The notes under the pieces: generated by a model
Seen by the model: only the letters and a program-made list of their open reading frames with translations
What the model was told of the DNA's origin: nothing
Databases searched by the model: none
Part shown: in pieces, positions 1 to 9,689 of the stretch
How positions within the stretch are numbered: the first letter of the stretch is position 1
Layout of the letters: the number at the start of each line of letters is the position of its first letter
Position numbers and translations under genes: made by a program
NCBI GenBank assembly: GCA_041656735.1
Contig: JBBACY010000002.1
Span: forward strand, 152,322-216,321
Length of the DNA: 64,000 bases
Origin: Perlabentimonas sp041656735
Lineage (GTDB): Bacteria > Bacteroidota > Bacteroidia > Bacteroidales > Tenuifilaceae
Direction of reading: 5' to 3'

Positions 1-14
1 TTTAAAAGAAAAAT

Positions 15-704
15 ATGAAAAATCTATTTCTGAAATATATGCACGAACGGGTTAAACGTGAGGAGGAAGAAATTTACCCAGAGGCAGGCCCGGTTATTAC
101 CATTTCGAGAGAATATGGTTGCTATGGAAGTGAGATTGGCAACAAACTGACAAAAAAAATTAACAGTAATAAGAAAGTTGAAGGCGATGACTGGATTTTT
201 GTTAGCCACCAAGTACTTCACGATGCCTCAGAGGCGCTAAAAGCGACCCCTCAGGATATATCGCATATTTTTGGCGCAGAAGAAAAAAATGTATTTGATG
301 ATTTGGTCTCTATTTTCGCAAAAGATAAGTACATAAGCAACTTCCAGATTAAGCGAGCGATAGCTCAAATTGTTAAATCATATGCCGAGCAGGGAAACTC
401 TGTAATAGTGGGAAGGGCTGGCTGTGTTATTGCCAAGCATATAGAACGCTCAATACATATTAAGGTTATTGCTCCCATAGAATGGCGTATAAACCGGATT
501 AAGGATCGTTTTAAACTAACTGACACTGAAGCCGCCAACCTAGTAAAAGAAACCGACAAGCATCGCGAAGCTTTTATGGAGTTCTTTAGAGGGGATAAGC
601 CTGATAGCCAACTTTTTGATATTATACTAAACCGCTCAACCCTTTCCTCAGACGAAATAGTTGATCAGATATACTATCTTGCCCAAGAGAAGGGATTGGT
701 ATAA
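15..704 (+). CDS. Cytidylate kinase-like family protein
   Basis: The 229-residue protein has the nucleotide-kinase-like segment TISREYGCYGSE at residues 29-40 and a second conserved stretch, IVGRAG, at 131-136, followed by basic residues (EWRINRIKDR) resembling the LID of small nucleotide kinases. This pattern fits the cytidylate-kinase-like family of Bacteroidota and Firmicutes (Pfam Cytidylate_kin2), which is distinct from canonical Cmk. The usual P-loop GxxGxGKS is replaced by the SREYGxxGxEIG form, which is normal for this family. The substrate is not established. The cyclophilin gene follows after a 92-bp gap. The ATG lies 14 bases into the window, so its upstream region is not visible. 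Confidence 0.8.
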   Translation: MKNLFLKYMHERVKREEEEIYPEAGPVITISREYGCYGSEIGNKLTKKINSNKKVEGDDWIFVSHQVLHDASEALKATPQDISHIFGAEEKNVFDDLVSIFAKDKYISNFQIKRAIAQIVKSYAEQGNSVIVGRAGCVIAKHIERSIHIKVIAPIEWRINRIKDRFKLTDTEAANLVKETDKHREAFMEFFRGDKPDSQLFDIILNRSTLSSDEIVDQIYYLAQEKGLV

Positions 705-796
705 CCACATTTTTTTAATAATTTTGTGGCTAAATAAATTTGAACAATGCTCCCCAGGGATACATTGTAAAAATAAACATAATCAACTTTTAAAAT

Positions 797-1255
797 ATGA
801 AGAGAGCAGAAATACATACCCCGAAAGGAGTAATGAAATTAAATTTTTATCATGAAGATGCCCCAAACACAGTGGCAAACTTTATTAAACTTGCCGAATC
901 GGGATACTACGATGGGCTAGCATTTCATAGGGTTATTCCCAACTTCGTTATTCAAGGTGGTTGTCCTCTATCGAAGGATATGAGCAACAATCGTGTTGGA
1001 ACAGGCGGGCCAGGCTACTCGATAGACTGCGAACTAGATGGCGAAAATCAGTATCACGACAGAGGAGTTTTATCTATGGCTCATGCTGGTCGAAACACTG
1101 GAGGCTCGCAGTTTTTTGTGTGCCACAGCAGAGACAACACAAGCCACCTTGACCGCAACCACACTTGTTTTGGTAAAGTATACGAGGGTGTTGAAGTAAT
1201 TGATGAAATTAGAGAGGGTGATAAAATTGATAAAATTATTATAACAGAGGAATAA
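797..1255 (+). CDS. Peptidyl-prolyl cis-trans isomerase, cyclophilin type
   Basis: This 152-residue protein is a single compact cyclophilin domain. It carries the family signature FHRVIPNFVIQGG at residues 43-55 and the block SMAHAGRNTGGSQFFV around 93-108, which contains active-site residues. It should catalyse prolyl isomerisation during protein folding. There is no signal peptide, so it is probably cytoplasmic (PpiB-like). A Bacteroidota -7 box, TAAATTTG, lies at 735-742. A strong hairpin terminator follows directly and separates it from the convergent acyl-CoA synthetase gene. Confidence 0.93.
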   Translation: MKRAEIHTPKGVMKLNFYHEDAPNTVANFIKLAESGYYDGLAFHRVIPNFVIQGGCPLSKDMSNNRVGTGGPGYSIDCELDGENQYHDRGVLSMAHAGRNTGGSQFFVCHSRDNTSHLDRNHTCFGKVYEGVEVIDEIREGDKIDKIIITEE

Positions 1256-1271
1256 ACTTTCCTTACGGCTT

Positions 1272-1304
1272 AAAAAAACCTCCGAATTAATTCGGAGGTT
1301 TTTT
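1272..1304. terminator. Bidirectional rho-independent terminator
   Basis: A perfect inverted repeat, CCTCCGAATT/AATTCGGAGG, is flanked by an A-run on the left and a T-run on the right, so it can end transcription from either side. It lies between the convergent cyclophilin and acyl-CoA synthetase genes. Confidence 0.9.
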
Positions 1305-1308
1305 ACTT

Positions 1309-2955
1309 TTAATTATATAGGAACCGTTTAATACTTCGCTTTGGCGTTTTTGCAAACTCATCAGACTGAATAATTACCTGCGAGACATTCATGTAATTCG
1401 GTAACTCGTCATTAATATCCTTTTTATACTCCTCGAAAAGTTCTTTAATTGACTCGTTATTATAGCCTTGTTGCTGCATAAAATCTTTGTCGGGGTGTAT
1501 TAACGCAACAAGTTTATCGTTACGTTGTACAATAATTGCCTCACTAACCCCAAATTTATTATTGAATAGGGATTCTATCTCCTCGGGGTAAATATTTTTC
1601 CCGCTGGAACCTAAGAGCATACTCTTTATTCGACCTTTTATGAAAATATTACCCTTACTATCTAAAAGACCTAGATCCCCTGTGTGCAGCCAGCCGTCCG
1701 AATCGAGCACCTCTGCAGTAGCCTCGGGATTCTTATAGTATGCATACATCACATTCTCACCCTTTACCATTATTTCACCGGGAACGGTGAGCGGGTCAAA
1801 TGAATCAATTTTTATTTTTAGGGTATCAACAATGCGACCAGAGGCACCCAAAGGATTCTCTCGCCAATTAACATAGCTAATTAGCGGACCACACTCAGTC
1901 ATACCATATCCAACCGTAAAAGGAAATTTCATTTTCTTAAAAAACTGTTCCGTTTCCTTGTTAAACGGTGCACCGCCAAGAACAAGTTCTCTAAAGTTTC
2001 CGCCGAAAGCAGCCTCAAGTTTCTCCCTTATCTTTTTAAGAATAATGCCATTCACAACGGGAACTTTTAGAAGCACCTTCATTAATGGTTTCGAGATGAT
2101 AGGGAGTACCTGCTTCTTGTAAATTTTCTCAATAACTAAAGGCACCGATAGTATTAACGAGGGTTTCACCTTCTCAAATGCCTGCAAAATAATTTGGGGC
2201 GACGGTGTTTTCGTCAAAATATTTATGTGGCAGCCCAGCGTGAAAGGGAACAAAAATTCGAAAGCACAGCCAAACGTATGTGCAAGCGGAAGGAACGAAA
2301 CAATTCTATCGCCTGAATTTAAAGGCATATTCTCTTGAGCATACTGAATGTTTGCTGCCAAACTATTATGTGGAATCATTACACCCTTTGCAAAGCCAGT
2401 TGTTCCTGACGTGTAGCTTATTACGGCCAGCTTGTCGTTTGAAATTGTGGGTAAACTGAAAGACTCAAGTTTCACGCCATCGCAAACTGTTGTCTTATCA
2501 ATCTCAGACTTTTCCCATGCTTCAACAAAACCCTCAGAGCGGTGGGTTTGAATTGTAAAAGTGATAATTTTTAGAGATCCAATTAAGTTGGGCATTTTTT
2601 CAAACTCCATTGTTTCGAACAAAGCCTGCTCTGCAAATAGTAGGATTGAATCGGAGTGGTTAACAATCTCGTGAATATCACCAACTTTAAAATCGGGTAA
2701 AATTGGAACAACCACGGCTCCATACGATACCACAGAGAGGTAGGTAATACACCATCGCGATGAGTTTTTGCCCACAAGGGCAATCTTATCACCCTCTTTA
2801 ATTCCTAGGTTTTCAAAAAAAACGTGAAGCCTCTTTACTGCACATGCAACATCGGCGTAGGTATAGGAATCGCCATTGTAATCGGATAAGGCTAAATATT
2901 CCCAATTCTTCCGAATACTATCTTCAAAATATTTACTTACTGTTTTTTCAACCAT
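1309..2955 (-). CDS. AMP-binding long-chain acyl-CoA synthetase
   Basis: This 548-residue protein belongs to the ANL adenylating-enzyme family. It has the phosphate-binding loop YTSGTTGFAKG at residues 181-191, the adenine motif GYGMTE near 350, the ATP-binding HTGDLG motif near 427, and a C-terminal hinge with a lysine-containing GKNIYPEEIE segment. These motifs and the length fit a fatty-acid:CoA ligase that activates fatty acids as acyl-AMP and then acyl-CoA; chain-length preference cannot be read. There is no signal peptide. The gene stands alone between a terminator and a 5' region with a TATATTTG -7 box (minus strand, 2986-2979). Confidence 0.9.
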   Translation of the reverse strand: MVEKTVSKYFEDSIRKNWEYLALSDYNGDSYTYADVACAVKRLHVFFENLGIKEGDKIALVGKNSSRWCITYLSVVSYGAVVVPILPDFKVGDIHEIVNHSDSILLFAEQALFETMEFEKMPNLIGSLKIITFTIQTHRSEGFVEAWEKSEIDKTTVCDGVKLESFSLPTISNDKLAVISYTSGTTGFAKGVMIPHNSLAANIQYAQENMPLNSGDRIVSFLPLAHTFGCAFEFLFPFTLGCHINILTKTPSPQIILQAFEKVKPSLILSVPLVIEKIYKKQVLPIISKPLMKVLLKVPVVNGIILKKIREKLEAAFGGNFRELVLGGAPFNKETEQFFKKMKFPFTVGYGMTECGPLISYVNWRENPLGASGRIVDTLKIKIDSFDPLTVPGEIMVKGENVMYAYYKNPEATAEVLDSDGWLHTGDLGLLDSKGNIFIKGRIKSMLLGSSGKNIYPEEIESLFNNKFGVSEAIIVQRNDKLVALIHPDKDFMQQQGYNNESIKELFEEYKKDINDELPNYMNVSQVIIQSDEFAKTPKRSIKRFLYN

Positions 2956-2978
2956 AATATATTAGTATTAGTCCCACC

Positions 2979-2986
2979 CAAATATA
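2979..2986 (-). promoter_or_regulatory. Candidate -7 box of the acyl-CoA synthetase gene
   Basis: On the minus strand this reads TATATTTG, a match to the Bacteroidota TAnnTTTG element, 23 bases before the start codon. I found no TTTG at the expected -33 distance, so only half of the promoter is supported. Confidence 0.4.
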
Positions 2987-3105
2987 TGATTTTTTTAACA
3001 AAGTGTGTAAAAACAAATAAAGGCTAGAGAACAAAACCTACTAATCTATACAAAAATAAGGATAGCAAACACGGCGAGGAAGTACAAGAAAAGGATGACT
3101 TATAA

Positions 3106-4524
3106 CTATCTATATAAGTGTAAAAAGCCTTTGTAATGGCCATTGCGGTAACGGACTCCATCCCACCCTACCGCATCAATAACGTAGTAGTAAACACCGG
3201 TTGGTAGGTCGCCTTTAGTATTATCCAACTTTCCGTTCCATCCCTCCCAATTTTTTGGGTCGCCAGCATACTTATATACCTGCTGGCCGCTGCGGCTATG
3301 TATTACAATTTTAAACGATTTTAGGGACTGTAAATCATCGGGGGCAATCTTAAAATGAGAGTAAAGTGCGCCTGGTGTAAAAACATTTGGAATATTCTGC
3401 ACAAAAGAGGTATCTACCTCAATTATTTTATAGACTGTGTCTATACAGGGTAACCCCGATGTATTTTTAACAGATATATGTTCGATATTATAAAAGCCTG
3501 GCTTAAGTCTTTTTTTGTCGGGGTACGACTCAATTCGTTCAGCAAACAACGAGCTATCTCTCCAAATTATGCTATCGGCACCCTTAGCTAAACGCAATTT
3601 ATCATTTAAGATATTCCAATAAATTGAGTCGGAATTTTGAGTAGTGCTCTTTAGCATTATTTCGAGCAAAGCTTCACCCTTGGGCATTTCGCCTGTTTCT
3701 GGCGACCCAAAACTCTGGTTCTCGTCGTTCCAGAAACTAATTTCAAAGTCGGCTTTCGTTGAAACTGCAGGTATGCTCGGGGTTGTAACCACAATGGGCA
3801 TCTTACCAAATGGTGGATTAATGGTAAGCTCATAACTTGCTTCAACCAGCGGTCCGTGGGTTGCTCCGTTTATATCATTAATAAATTCTACATTAATAAA
3901 AGGCAACGTATATAGCGTGCCGGGTACATCAACCTCCGAATTAATTGACGTAAATGTATGGTTTGCAAAATATCCTTTTGTTCCCAAAACATTAATTTCC
4001 TGATGGGTTTCCTGCGAAATATCGTAATAGGAAAAAAGTGACGGGATATCGAAGAAGTTAGGAGTAGTACTTAGCATTAACTCCAATGTTTTGCAAGAAT
4101 TACGAACTACCTCCAGCTTTTCAACTTTCACATTATCTACAAACACCCAACAAGTATAGGTTTCAATACTATCTATCGCAATATTTTTCACCTCTACCAG
4201 ATAGCCACCTCGAGAAATATTGGTAAGCACCGAATCTGTTGCGTCCTCAATAACCTGAAAACGGCTTTCATAAGGCACGGTGTTATTATACCTATACCAT
4301 TTATATGCCGCAGCCGACGAATCGGAAAACTGTGCCCTAAGTTTTATATCACCTGGGTTAAAAAAAACAAAGATAGAATCTTGCTCAGCTGCAAAATAAT
4401 AATCGGTTACTGTAGCCCTATTACTTGCAGGTGCAAACACCTGAGCAACAGAAATATTAATTGTAAAACAACCAGTGGCTATAAAAACGATAAAGAATCT
4501 ACTAAACTTATAAAATAACAGCAT
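3106..4524 (-). CDS. T9SS type B sorting-domain (gliding-associated C-terminal) secreted protein
   Basis: The protein starts with a signal peptide (hydrophobic segment ending near SVAQ). Its last ~90 residues form the gliding-motility-associated C-terminal domain: NVFTPG, then a beta-rich stretch with SFKIVIHSRSGQQVYKY, NWEGWNGK, LPTGVYYYVID, and the terminal GFLHLYR. This domain directs export through the type IX secretion system and attachment at the cell surface. The ~350 residues in between look beta-rich but I do not recognise a domain. I chose the ATG at 4524 (472 aa); a GTG at 4545 would add seven polar residues before the signal peptide. The gene is monocistronic and its cargo function is unknown. 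Confidence 0.85.
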   Translation of the reverse strand: MLLFYKFSRFFIVFIATGCFTINISVAQVFAPASNRATVTDYYFAAEQDSIFVFFNPGDIKLRAQFSDSSAAAYKWYRYNNTVPYESRFQVIEDATDSVLTNISRGGYLVEVKNIAIDSIETYTCWVFVDNVKVEKLEVVRNSCKTLELMLSTTPNFFDIPSLFSYYDISQETHQEINVLGTKGYFANHTFTSINSEVDVPGTLYTLPFINVEFINDINGATHGPLVEASYELTINPPFGKMPIVVTTPSIPAVSTKADFEISFWNDENQSFGSPETGEMPKGEALLEIMLKSTTQNSDSIYWNILNDKLRLAKGADSIIWRDSSLFAERIESYPDKKRLKPGFYNIEHISVKNTSGLPCIDTVYKIIEVDTSFVQNIPNVFTPGALYSHFKIAPDDLQSLKSFKIVIHSRSGQQVYKYAGDPKNWEGWNGKLDNTKGDLPTGVYYYVIDAVGWDGVRYRNGHYKGFLHLYR

Positions 4525-4831
4525 AACAATGTTTTTTTGCACCACAATATTACTACATTTTTAGGTAAACACCATTTTACTAACGCTGTAAAAAGAAAAG
4601 TATTATGCAATGCAAGTCCACAAGAAAAATAAAAAAAATAGGATAACAGTAATAATAATATCTTTTATGGGTAAATTTACATTTCAAAAACTACGATAAA
4701 ACACAACTAAAAAACAGGTAAGGTTTAGTTCTCAGAACAATCATTATGATATTTTAATAAATAATTACTATGTTTATCAAACCTTGCGAGGTTTTCATAT
4801 CACTTTAATATCAACACTTTATAAAAACACA
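4525..4831. other. Divergent intergenic region, nothing specific seen
   Basis: This is an AT-rich gap of about 300 bases between the divergent T9SS cargo and TlpA-like genes. It must hold both promoters, but I see no clear TTTG/TAnnTTTG pair, hairpin, RNA gene or small reading frame. Confidence 0.5.
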
Positions 4832-5365
4832 ATGAAAACTTTTACCAAAACGCTCATCTTTATATGCTTGCTAATTCCCATTGGACTTGCTGCGCAAAAT
4901 TTTGAAATTGGGCAGGAGGTAAAGGACATAGTTTTACCTGACCCCGATGGAAATGAGATTAAACTATCGGACTATAAGGGACAGCTAGTTTTAGTTGACT
5001 TTTGGGCATCCTGGTGTGCTCCCTGTCGGAGAGAGAACCCCCTTTTGGTCGAGGCATATAAAAAATATAAGGACACCGAATTTACAAATGGCAAAGGGTT
5101 TACTATATTTAGCATTTCACTCGACACGAAACGTGAGCAATGGGTTGAAGCCATTGCTACGGACAACTTAAACTGGCCTAACAATGGCAGCGAATTAAAT
5201 GGATGGAGGAGTACGATTGCTAAAGAATTCGGCATTAGAATGATACCAAGCAACTTTTTGATAGACGGCAATGGTATAATTATTGACACGAATCTTCGCG
5301 GTGAAAAGTTAGAGGCAACCCTAAAAAAATACAAAACCAGCTGGTTTAAAAACTTATGGCAGTAA
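4832..5365 (+). CDS. TlpA-like thioredoxin-fold disulfide oxidoreductase
   Basis: A signal peptide (MKTFTKTLIF to GLAAQ) is followed by a thioredoxin/AhpC-TSA fold with the active site WASWCAPCRRE near residue 62 and a cis-proline segment MIPSNFLID. It probably reduces or transfers disulfides in the periplasm. The ATG at 4832 (177 aa) places the signal peptide at the N-terminus; an in-frame TTG at 4784 would add 16 residues in front of it and is less likely. It is followed 44 bases later by the AsmA-like gene and then by a DsbA-like gene and a cysteine-rich lipoprotein, which suggests an envelope redox cluster. Confidence 0.88.
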   Translation: MKTFTKTLIFICLLIPIGLAAQNFEIGQEVKDIVLPDPDGNEIKLSDYKGQLVLVDFWASWCAPCRRENPLLVEAYKKYKDTEFTNGKGFTIFSISLDTKREQWVEAIATDNLNWPNNGSELNGWRSTIAKEFGIRMIPSNFLIDGNGIIIDTNLRGEKLEATLKKYKTSWFKNLWQ

Positions 5366-5409
5366 AATCAGAAACAACGCATAATCACTGTTAACTTATT
5401 TAAATTCGA

Positions 5410-8400
5410 ATGAAAATTTCTAAAATACTAAAAAAAACTGGTAAAATACTAGCATACACCATTATGTCATTAGTATTACTGGTTACTGTATTAGTCGTAA
5501 TTGCTCTTCACTCCGAAAACACAATTACGAGACTTGCACTTAAAGAAGTTAGCAAGATGATAAATGCTCCTGTAAAAGTTGACAATGTATCACTATTACT
5601 ATTTAAGAAATTTCCATATGCAACGGTTGAATTCGAGGGGTTTAAACTTGGCAACAGTCAAACACCGATAACCGACCCATACAAAGCAACGCTTACCGAC
5701 ACAATTGTTAGCTTAGAAAAACTTTACGTGTCACTAAAAACGCGCCCACTACTAAAGAATAAAATTGAAATTGAAAATATTGAAATCCAAGGCCTCAACA
5801 TTAACTACTTTGTTGACTCAGCCGGCGTTAGCAATATCGATTTTTTATTAGCAGCCGATTCAACAGTACAAAGTGATACTACCGAAACTGCCCTAGATAT
5901 TCTGCTCAACGATTTAAAAGCAAGAGCCGTAACTATTAACTTCAGGGACGATGAACTTAAAGCCTCTGCAATTATTAGTATCCCAGAGATTGATATTTCG
6001 GCCAGGGTGTTAAATAGCTACTATGCCGGAAAAATTTCGGGTAAAGCCTTCATAACAAGCAGTAGTTTTGATGATACCAACCTTAATCTGATGAAAGAAG
6101 CCTCCATAGGATTCCTGGTTGATTACGTAGATGGGGCGATAGATCTTGGTTCGCTTTCAATTACATCAGATGGATTGAAATTAAACGCCAGTGGAACCGC
6201 ACAGCTTGGCGATTCTATTTATGTTGATATGAAAGTTGACCTAGCCGAAGCTGACCTAAAAGAGCTTACTAAGTACGCCCCAAAGGAAATGCTCAAAGAG
6301 TACGGCATAATTAGCGTTGATGGTATGGCTAACCTAAGCACACAAATTACTGGTTATATTTATGATACGCTACTGTTACCACAAGTTAGGGCTAACGTAG
6401 CGCTTAAAAGAGGAAGCATTATAACTACCGACTACCCTGCAATTAGGCATCTCTCGTTTGTAGGCGACATATTGGCTCCAAATCCAAATGACCTTGCTAC
6501 CGTAAGCGCCAGTTTTAAAGATATTCGAGTTGCTACGGATAAAAGCCATTTCGATTTAACATTCACGGCGGCAAACCTCGACAAACCAAAATACAACGTA
6601 AAAACAAGCGGACAAATTTGTTTTGATGAGTTTGCCAGCTTTATACCCGACAGCACGGTAGAGTACCTTACGGGCACAATGGCATTTTGTATGTCAACCC
6701 ACGGCACGCTTCCCAGTAACATAGGTATGGAAAGCGCCGATTATTTTCTTGAAAGAACTAGCCTCGATGTAAGGCTAAGCAACTTTTCAACAGCCCTCGA
6801 TTCAATTGATGAGGTAAAAAATCTGAACATCGATTTCTCATACAAACCAAACAAAACGGTAGTTATAAAAAACCTCTCACTCAACGCACCAGGGTACGAT
6901 ATCTCGCTACAAAACTCTTCATTAAGAGGCACTATACTTGGGTATGTAAATGATATGAACAATATGGGCGTCGACCTTAGCGCTTATTTTATTCAAATGG
7001 GCAGTAACACTTTTGAAGGAAAAGCCCGCATAAAAGGTCTAGAAAAACCAACATTCGCAATAAATACGAAAGCCAACATCGTTATTGAAGAGTTTAAATC
7101 ATTTATCCCCGACTCTCTGGCAGAAAGCATTTCGGGTAAGGTTATGGTTGAATTTTCATCATATGGCACAGTTAATCTCGATTCGATTGAAGAGCAAGTA
7201 ATGCCCATAATTTTTGAGCAAAGCACTTTTACCGCTCAGGTTAGAGACTTTAACTTCGAAATGTTTGACGATACGCTAGTGAAGGTTCAAAGCCTCTCGG
7301 TAGATTTTGCTATGGCCAACGACACAATACGTATTGATAATTTTTATGCTCACGCTCACGGCATAGATTTATGGGCAGACTCAACTGAAATATGGAATGT
7401 GTACAAAGCATTTTTGCTAGAACAAAAGGGCAAAACAGTAATAGTAAACACACACATTAAAGCTAGCGACATTGACTACGATAAATTTGCATATCTACTT
7501 GAAACCGACTCTACGCAAGCCGCACAAGCCCCCCCCACCGAAATTGCAGAAGAACCAATGTTTATTCCACCATACATTGTGCGCGGTACAATTGCGGCAA
7601 ACAGCGTTAAGTATGGTGACATTCTTCTAAAAAACCTATCAGCCTTTTTTAGGCTAGATAGTAGCCTGTATGTTATTGATAAGTTTAAACTCGACGCATT
7701 TGGCGGCAGCATGTTAACCTCCGCAGTTTACGATACCCGCGACACCATAACCAACGTTCAGTTTAAAAACGAGATATTTGGAATGGATATACACCAAATG
7801 CTTGTTGATGGGGATAATTTTGGGCAGAAAAACATTACATATGAAAACATTAAAGGTAAGCTAACCAGTTCAGTGGATGGAAGACTATCAATGCAGGACA
7901 CCACTATTTTTTATGACAAAATTAGCCTAAGGGGTAATTTTAAACTCGAAGATGGAGGGATATATAACTTTGAACCTGCTATGGAACTCGCAAGATTTAC
8001 GAACCTCAGAGAACTCGACAATATTGTATTTAGAACCCTTGAGAGTAGCATATTTGTGTATGGCAACAATATATACTTGCCAAAAACCGATATTGTTAGT
8101 ACAGCTGTTGATATTTCGGCTATGGGTATGCAAAGCTTTGGCATCGACTACCAATACCATCTTACGCTTCACTTAGGCGATGTGCTTCTTGGAAAATCAA
8201 ACAAGCTACTTAAGCAACAAGGGATGGAAGCCGATGGATTTAGTGACAAGGACGAATCGTCGCGAAAGGGTCTTTATCTTGTTTCATACAAACGCGATGG
8301 GAAAACGAAAAATGGGTTTGACAACAAAAGGTTAAAGCAAGTAATGAGTACAACTATTAGAGTTAACGAAAGAGGATTGAGCCTTATTTTTAATCCTAAA

Positions 8401-8466
8401 CTAGTGAGTTATAATACCAATATAGACCGAGGAGAAAGAGAAAAGAAGGAAACCGATGAAGAATAA
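5410..8466 (+). CDS. AsmA-like family protein (inner-membrane-anchored)
   Basis: This 1018-residue protein has one N-terminal membrane segment (about residues 12-33) followed by a long periplasmic beta-rich region of AsmA type: the start LALKEVSKMINAPVKVDNVSL and the repeated pattern of short strands ending in the AsmA_2-like C-terminal part (TDIVSTAVDISAMGMQSFGIDY). Family members form elongated bridge-like grooves implicated in moving phospholipids between membranes; this role is inferred for this copy. Three internal segments of the form 'SFIPDS' (near residues 420, 575 and elsewhere) suggest internal duplication. It overlaps the next gene by 11 bases, so the two are probably co-translated. 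Confidence 0.82.
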   Translation: MKISKILKKTGKILAYTIMSLVLLVTVLVVIALHSENTITRLALKEVSKMINAPVKVDNVSLLLFKKFPYATVEFEGFKLGNSQTPITDPYKATLTDTIVSLEKLYVSLKTRPLLKNKIEIENIEIQGLNINYFVDSAGVSNIDFLLAADSTVQSDTTETALDILLNDLKARAVTINFRDDELKASAIISIPEIDISARVLNSYYAGKISGKAFITSSSFDDTNLNLMKEASIGFLVDYVDGAIDLGSLSITSDGLKLNASGTAQLGDSIYVDMKVDLAEADLKELTKYAPKEMLKEYGIISVDGMANLSTQITGYIYDTLLLPQVRANVALKRGSIITTDYPAIRHLSFVGDILAPNPNDLATVSASFKDIRVATDKSHFDLTFTAANLDKPKYNVKTSGQICFDEFASFIPDSTVEYLTGTMAFCMSTHGTLPSNIGMESADYFLERTSLDVRLSNFSTALDSIDEVKNLNIDFSYKPNKTVVIKNLSLNAPGYDISLQNSSLRGTILGYVNDMNNMGVDLSAYFIQMGSNTFEGKARIKGLEKPTFAINTKANIVIEEFKSFIPDSLAESISGKVMVEFSSYGTVNLDSIEEQVMPIIFEQSTFTAQVRDFNFEMFDDTLVKVQSLSVDFAMANDTIRIDNFYAHAHGIDLWADSTEIWNVYKAFLLEQKGKTVIVNTHIKASDIDYDKFAYLLETDSTQAAQAPPTEIAEEPMFIPPYIVRGTIAANSVKYGDILLKNLSAFFRLDSSLYVIDKFKLDAFGGSMLTSAVYDTRDTITNVQFKNEIFGMDIHQMLVDGDNFGQKNITYENIKGKLTSSVDGRLSMQDTTIFYDKISLRGNFKLEDGGIYNFEPAMELARFTNLRELDNIVFRTLESSIFVYGNNIYLPKTDIVSTAVDISAMGMQSFGIDYQYHLTLHLGDVLLGKSNKLLKQQGMEADGFSDKDESSRKGLYLVSYKRDGKTKNGFDNKRLKQVMSTTIRVNERGLSLIFNPKLVSYNTNIDRGEREKKETDEE

Positions 8467-9121
8467 AAATGGCGGAAGTAACTGGAGTCTAATAATATCC
8501 ATTACCATATCAGTGATAATAGTAGCATTAATTGGTATTAGGCTCGGGCAGTACTTCTCATCAAAAAATAAGGTCGAGGTTTCCTCTACAATATTTAGTC
8601 ATAGACCATTGGATATTGTTTTTGGCGATAGCAATGCCCCACTGGCTATATTTATGTACTCAAGTTACAGCTGTAGCTACTGTAAACTTTTTTTTACCGA
8701 CGTTTTCCCCAACCTCGAAAAGGAGTATATTAATAACGGAAAAGTGAAACTTGTTATGCGTTTAACAGTAAAATCAAATAGTATCGACACTCAAAACGCT
8801 ATGCGAACAGCAGTTTGTGTAAACAAATACGGAGATTACACCTATCTTCACGAATTATTGCTAAGCAATAGTAAGGTGGTTGTAACCAACGACTTTAGAG
8901 ATATGGTTAACGAGTTTATTGAGAAAGATATATACGTGGCCGAATGCATTTTAGGTGGCGAAGCCGAAGAGTATCTTGCCCAGAACGTAGCCGATTTCGA
9001 AACTTTGAAACTAAAAGGAACTCCATCATTTATTATTGATAATCAGGTGTATACAGGCTACCAAAATTCAGAGAAATTCAACCAAATAATTACATACCAC
9101 TTAAACAAACTAAAAAGATAA
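8456..9121 (+). CDS. DsbA-like thioredoxin-fold protein, membrane anchored
   Basis: An N-terminal membrane segment (residues 10-32) is followed by a DsbA/Thioredoxin_4-type domain: GDSNAPLAIFMYSSYSCSYC places a CSYC redox motif near residues 75-78, and GTPSFIID near 197 contains the cis-proline loop. It is likely a periplasmic thiol oxidase or isomerase tethered to the inner membrane. Its start codon lies inside the end of the AsmA-like gene. The following gene encodes a lipoprotein with nine mature cysteines besides the lipid cysteine, a plausible client. Confidence 0.85.
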   Translation: MKNKNGGSNWSLIISITISVIIVALIGIRLGQYFSSKNKVEVSSTIFSHRPLDIVFGDSNAPLAIFMYSSYSCSYCKLFFTDVFPNLEKEYINNGKVKLVMRLTVKSNSIDTQNAMRTAVCVNKYGDYTYLHELLLSNSKVVVTNDFRDMVNEFIEKDIYVAECILGGEAEEYLAQNVADFETLKLKGTPSFIIDNQVYTGYQNSEKFNQIITYHLNKLKR

Positions 9122-9137
9122 ACTAAAATTTACAACT

Positions 9138-9530
9138 ATGAAAAATATTAAAATTCTTATTCCTCTTATCTTATCGGGATTCTTAGGCTTAGTTTTATGG
9201 GGCTGTAACCCCAAAGTCGAAGAGGATGTTTGTTTGGCATTCGAACTTCCAACTGAGTTCCTCGCATGCGAAGAACCTACTATTTGCTGCCCATTAGAAG
9301 AAGAAGGAAACTGTTACATTGTTAACGACGAAGGCGAAAACTACTATTGTGACAAGGCAACCGCCACTGATGCCGACCCAGATGGCTGCGACAAAGCAGA
9401 AGATCAATACATCGCAGCAAAGTGCACTTCAAAAATGTCCTCAGAAGAGGCAAAAGAGCTGAAAATGTTACTAAGGCAACACACCAAAGAGGTAATGGCT
9501 AAGGCTAGAGCTTACTCTATCTGCGGATAG
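9138..9530 (+). CDS. Cysteine-rich lipoprotein, unknown function
   Basis: This 130-residue protein has a lipoprotein signal ending LWGC (lipidated Cys23). The mature part has nine further cysteines, including a CC pair, in an acidic low-complexity segment, then a short helical tail rich in Lys and Glu. I recognise no domain. It lies 16 bases after the DsbA-like gene and is followed by a strong terminator, so it is the last gene of the TlpA/AsmA/DsbA run. The cysteine content and position suggest disulfide formation by its neighbour; this is inference. Confidence 0.75.
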   Translation: MKNIKILIPLILSGFLGLVLWGCNPKVEEDVCLAFELPTEFLACEEPTICCPLEEEGNCYIVNDEGENYYCDKATATDADPDGCDKAEDQYIAAKCTSKMSSEEAKELKMLLRQHTKEVMAKARAYSICG

Positions 9531-9549
9531 TTACTAAGGCTAATCAACA

Positions 9550-9593
9550 AACAACAAAGAGGTTGATCACTACGTCAACCTCTTTGTTGTTTA
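9550..9593 (+). terminator. Rho-independent terminator after the redox cluster
   Basis: A 17-bp perfect stem (AACAACAAAGAGGTTGA and its complement at 9575-9591) encloses an 8-base loop. It ends in T-rich sequence and lies 19 bases after the cysteine-rich lipoprotein gene. Confidence 0.85.
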
Positions 9594-9644
9594 AAAAGTT
9601 ATTCACAATACATAAATTGTCCTTTCTGTTTCAACATATGAAAG

Positions 9645-9652
9645 TACCTTTG
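9645..9652 (+). promoter_or_regulatory. Candidate -7 box of the pcrA-like gene
   Basis: TACCTTTG matches the TAnnTTTG element and lies 37 bases before the GTG start. The -33 position has no exact TTTG. Confidence 0.45.
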
Positions 9653-9689
9653 CAATAAAATTTCCATCAATAAAAAAACAATATAAACA

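Noticed and set aside
6432..6722. Minus-strand proteins inside the AsmA-like gene
   Set aside because: They are shadow frames of a continuous coding region with clear AsmA character.
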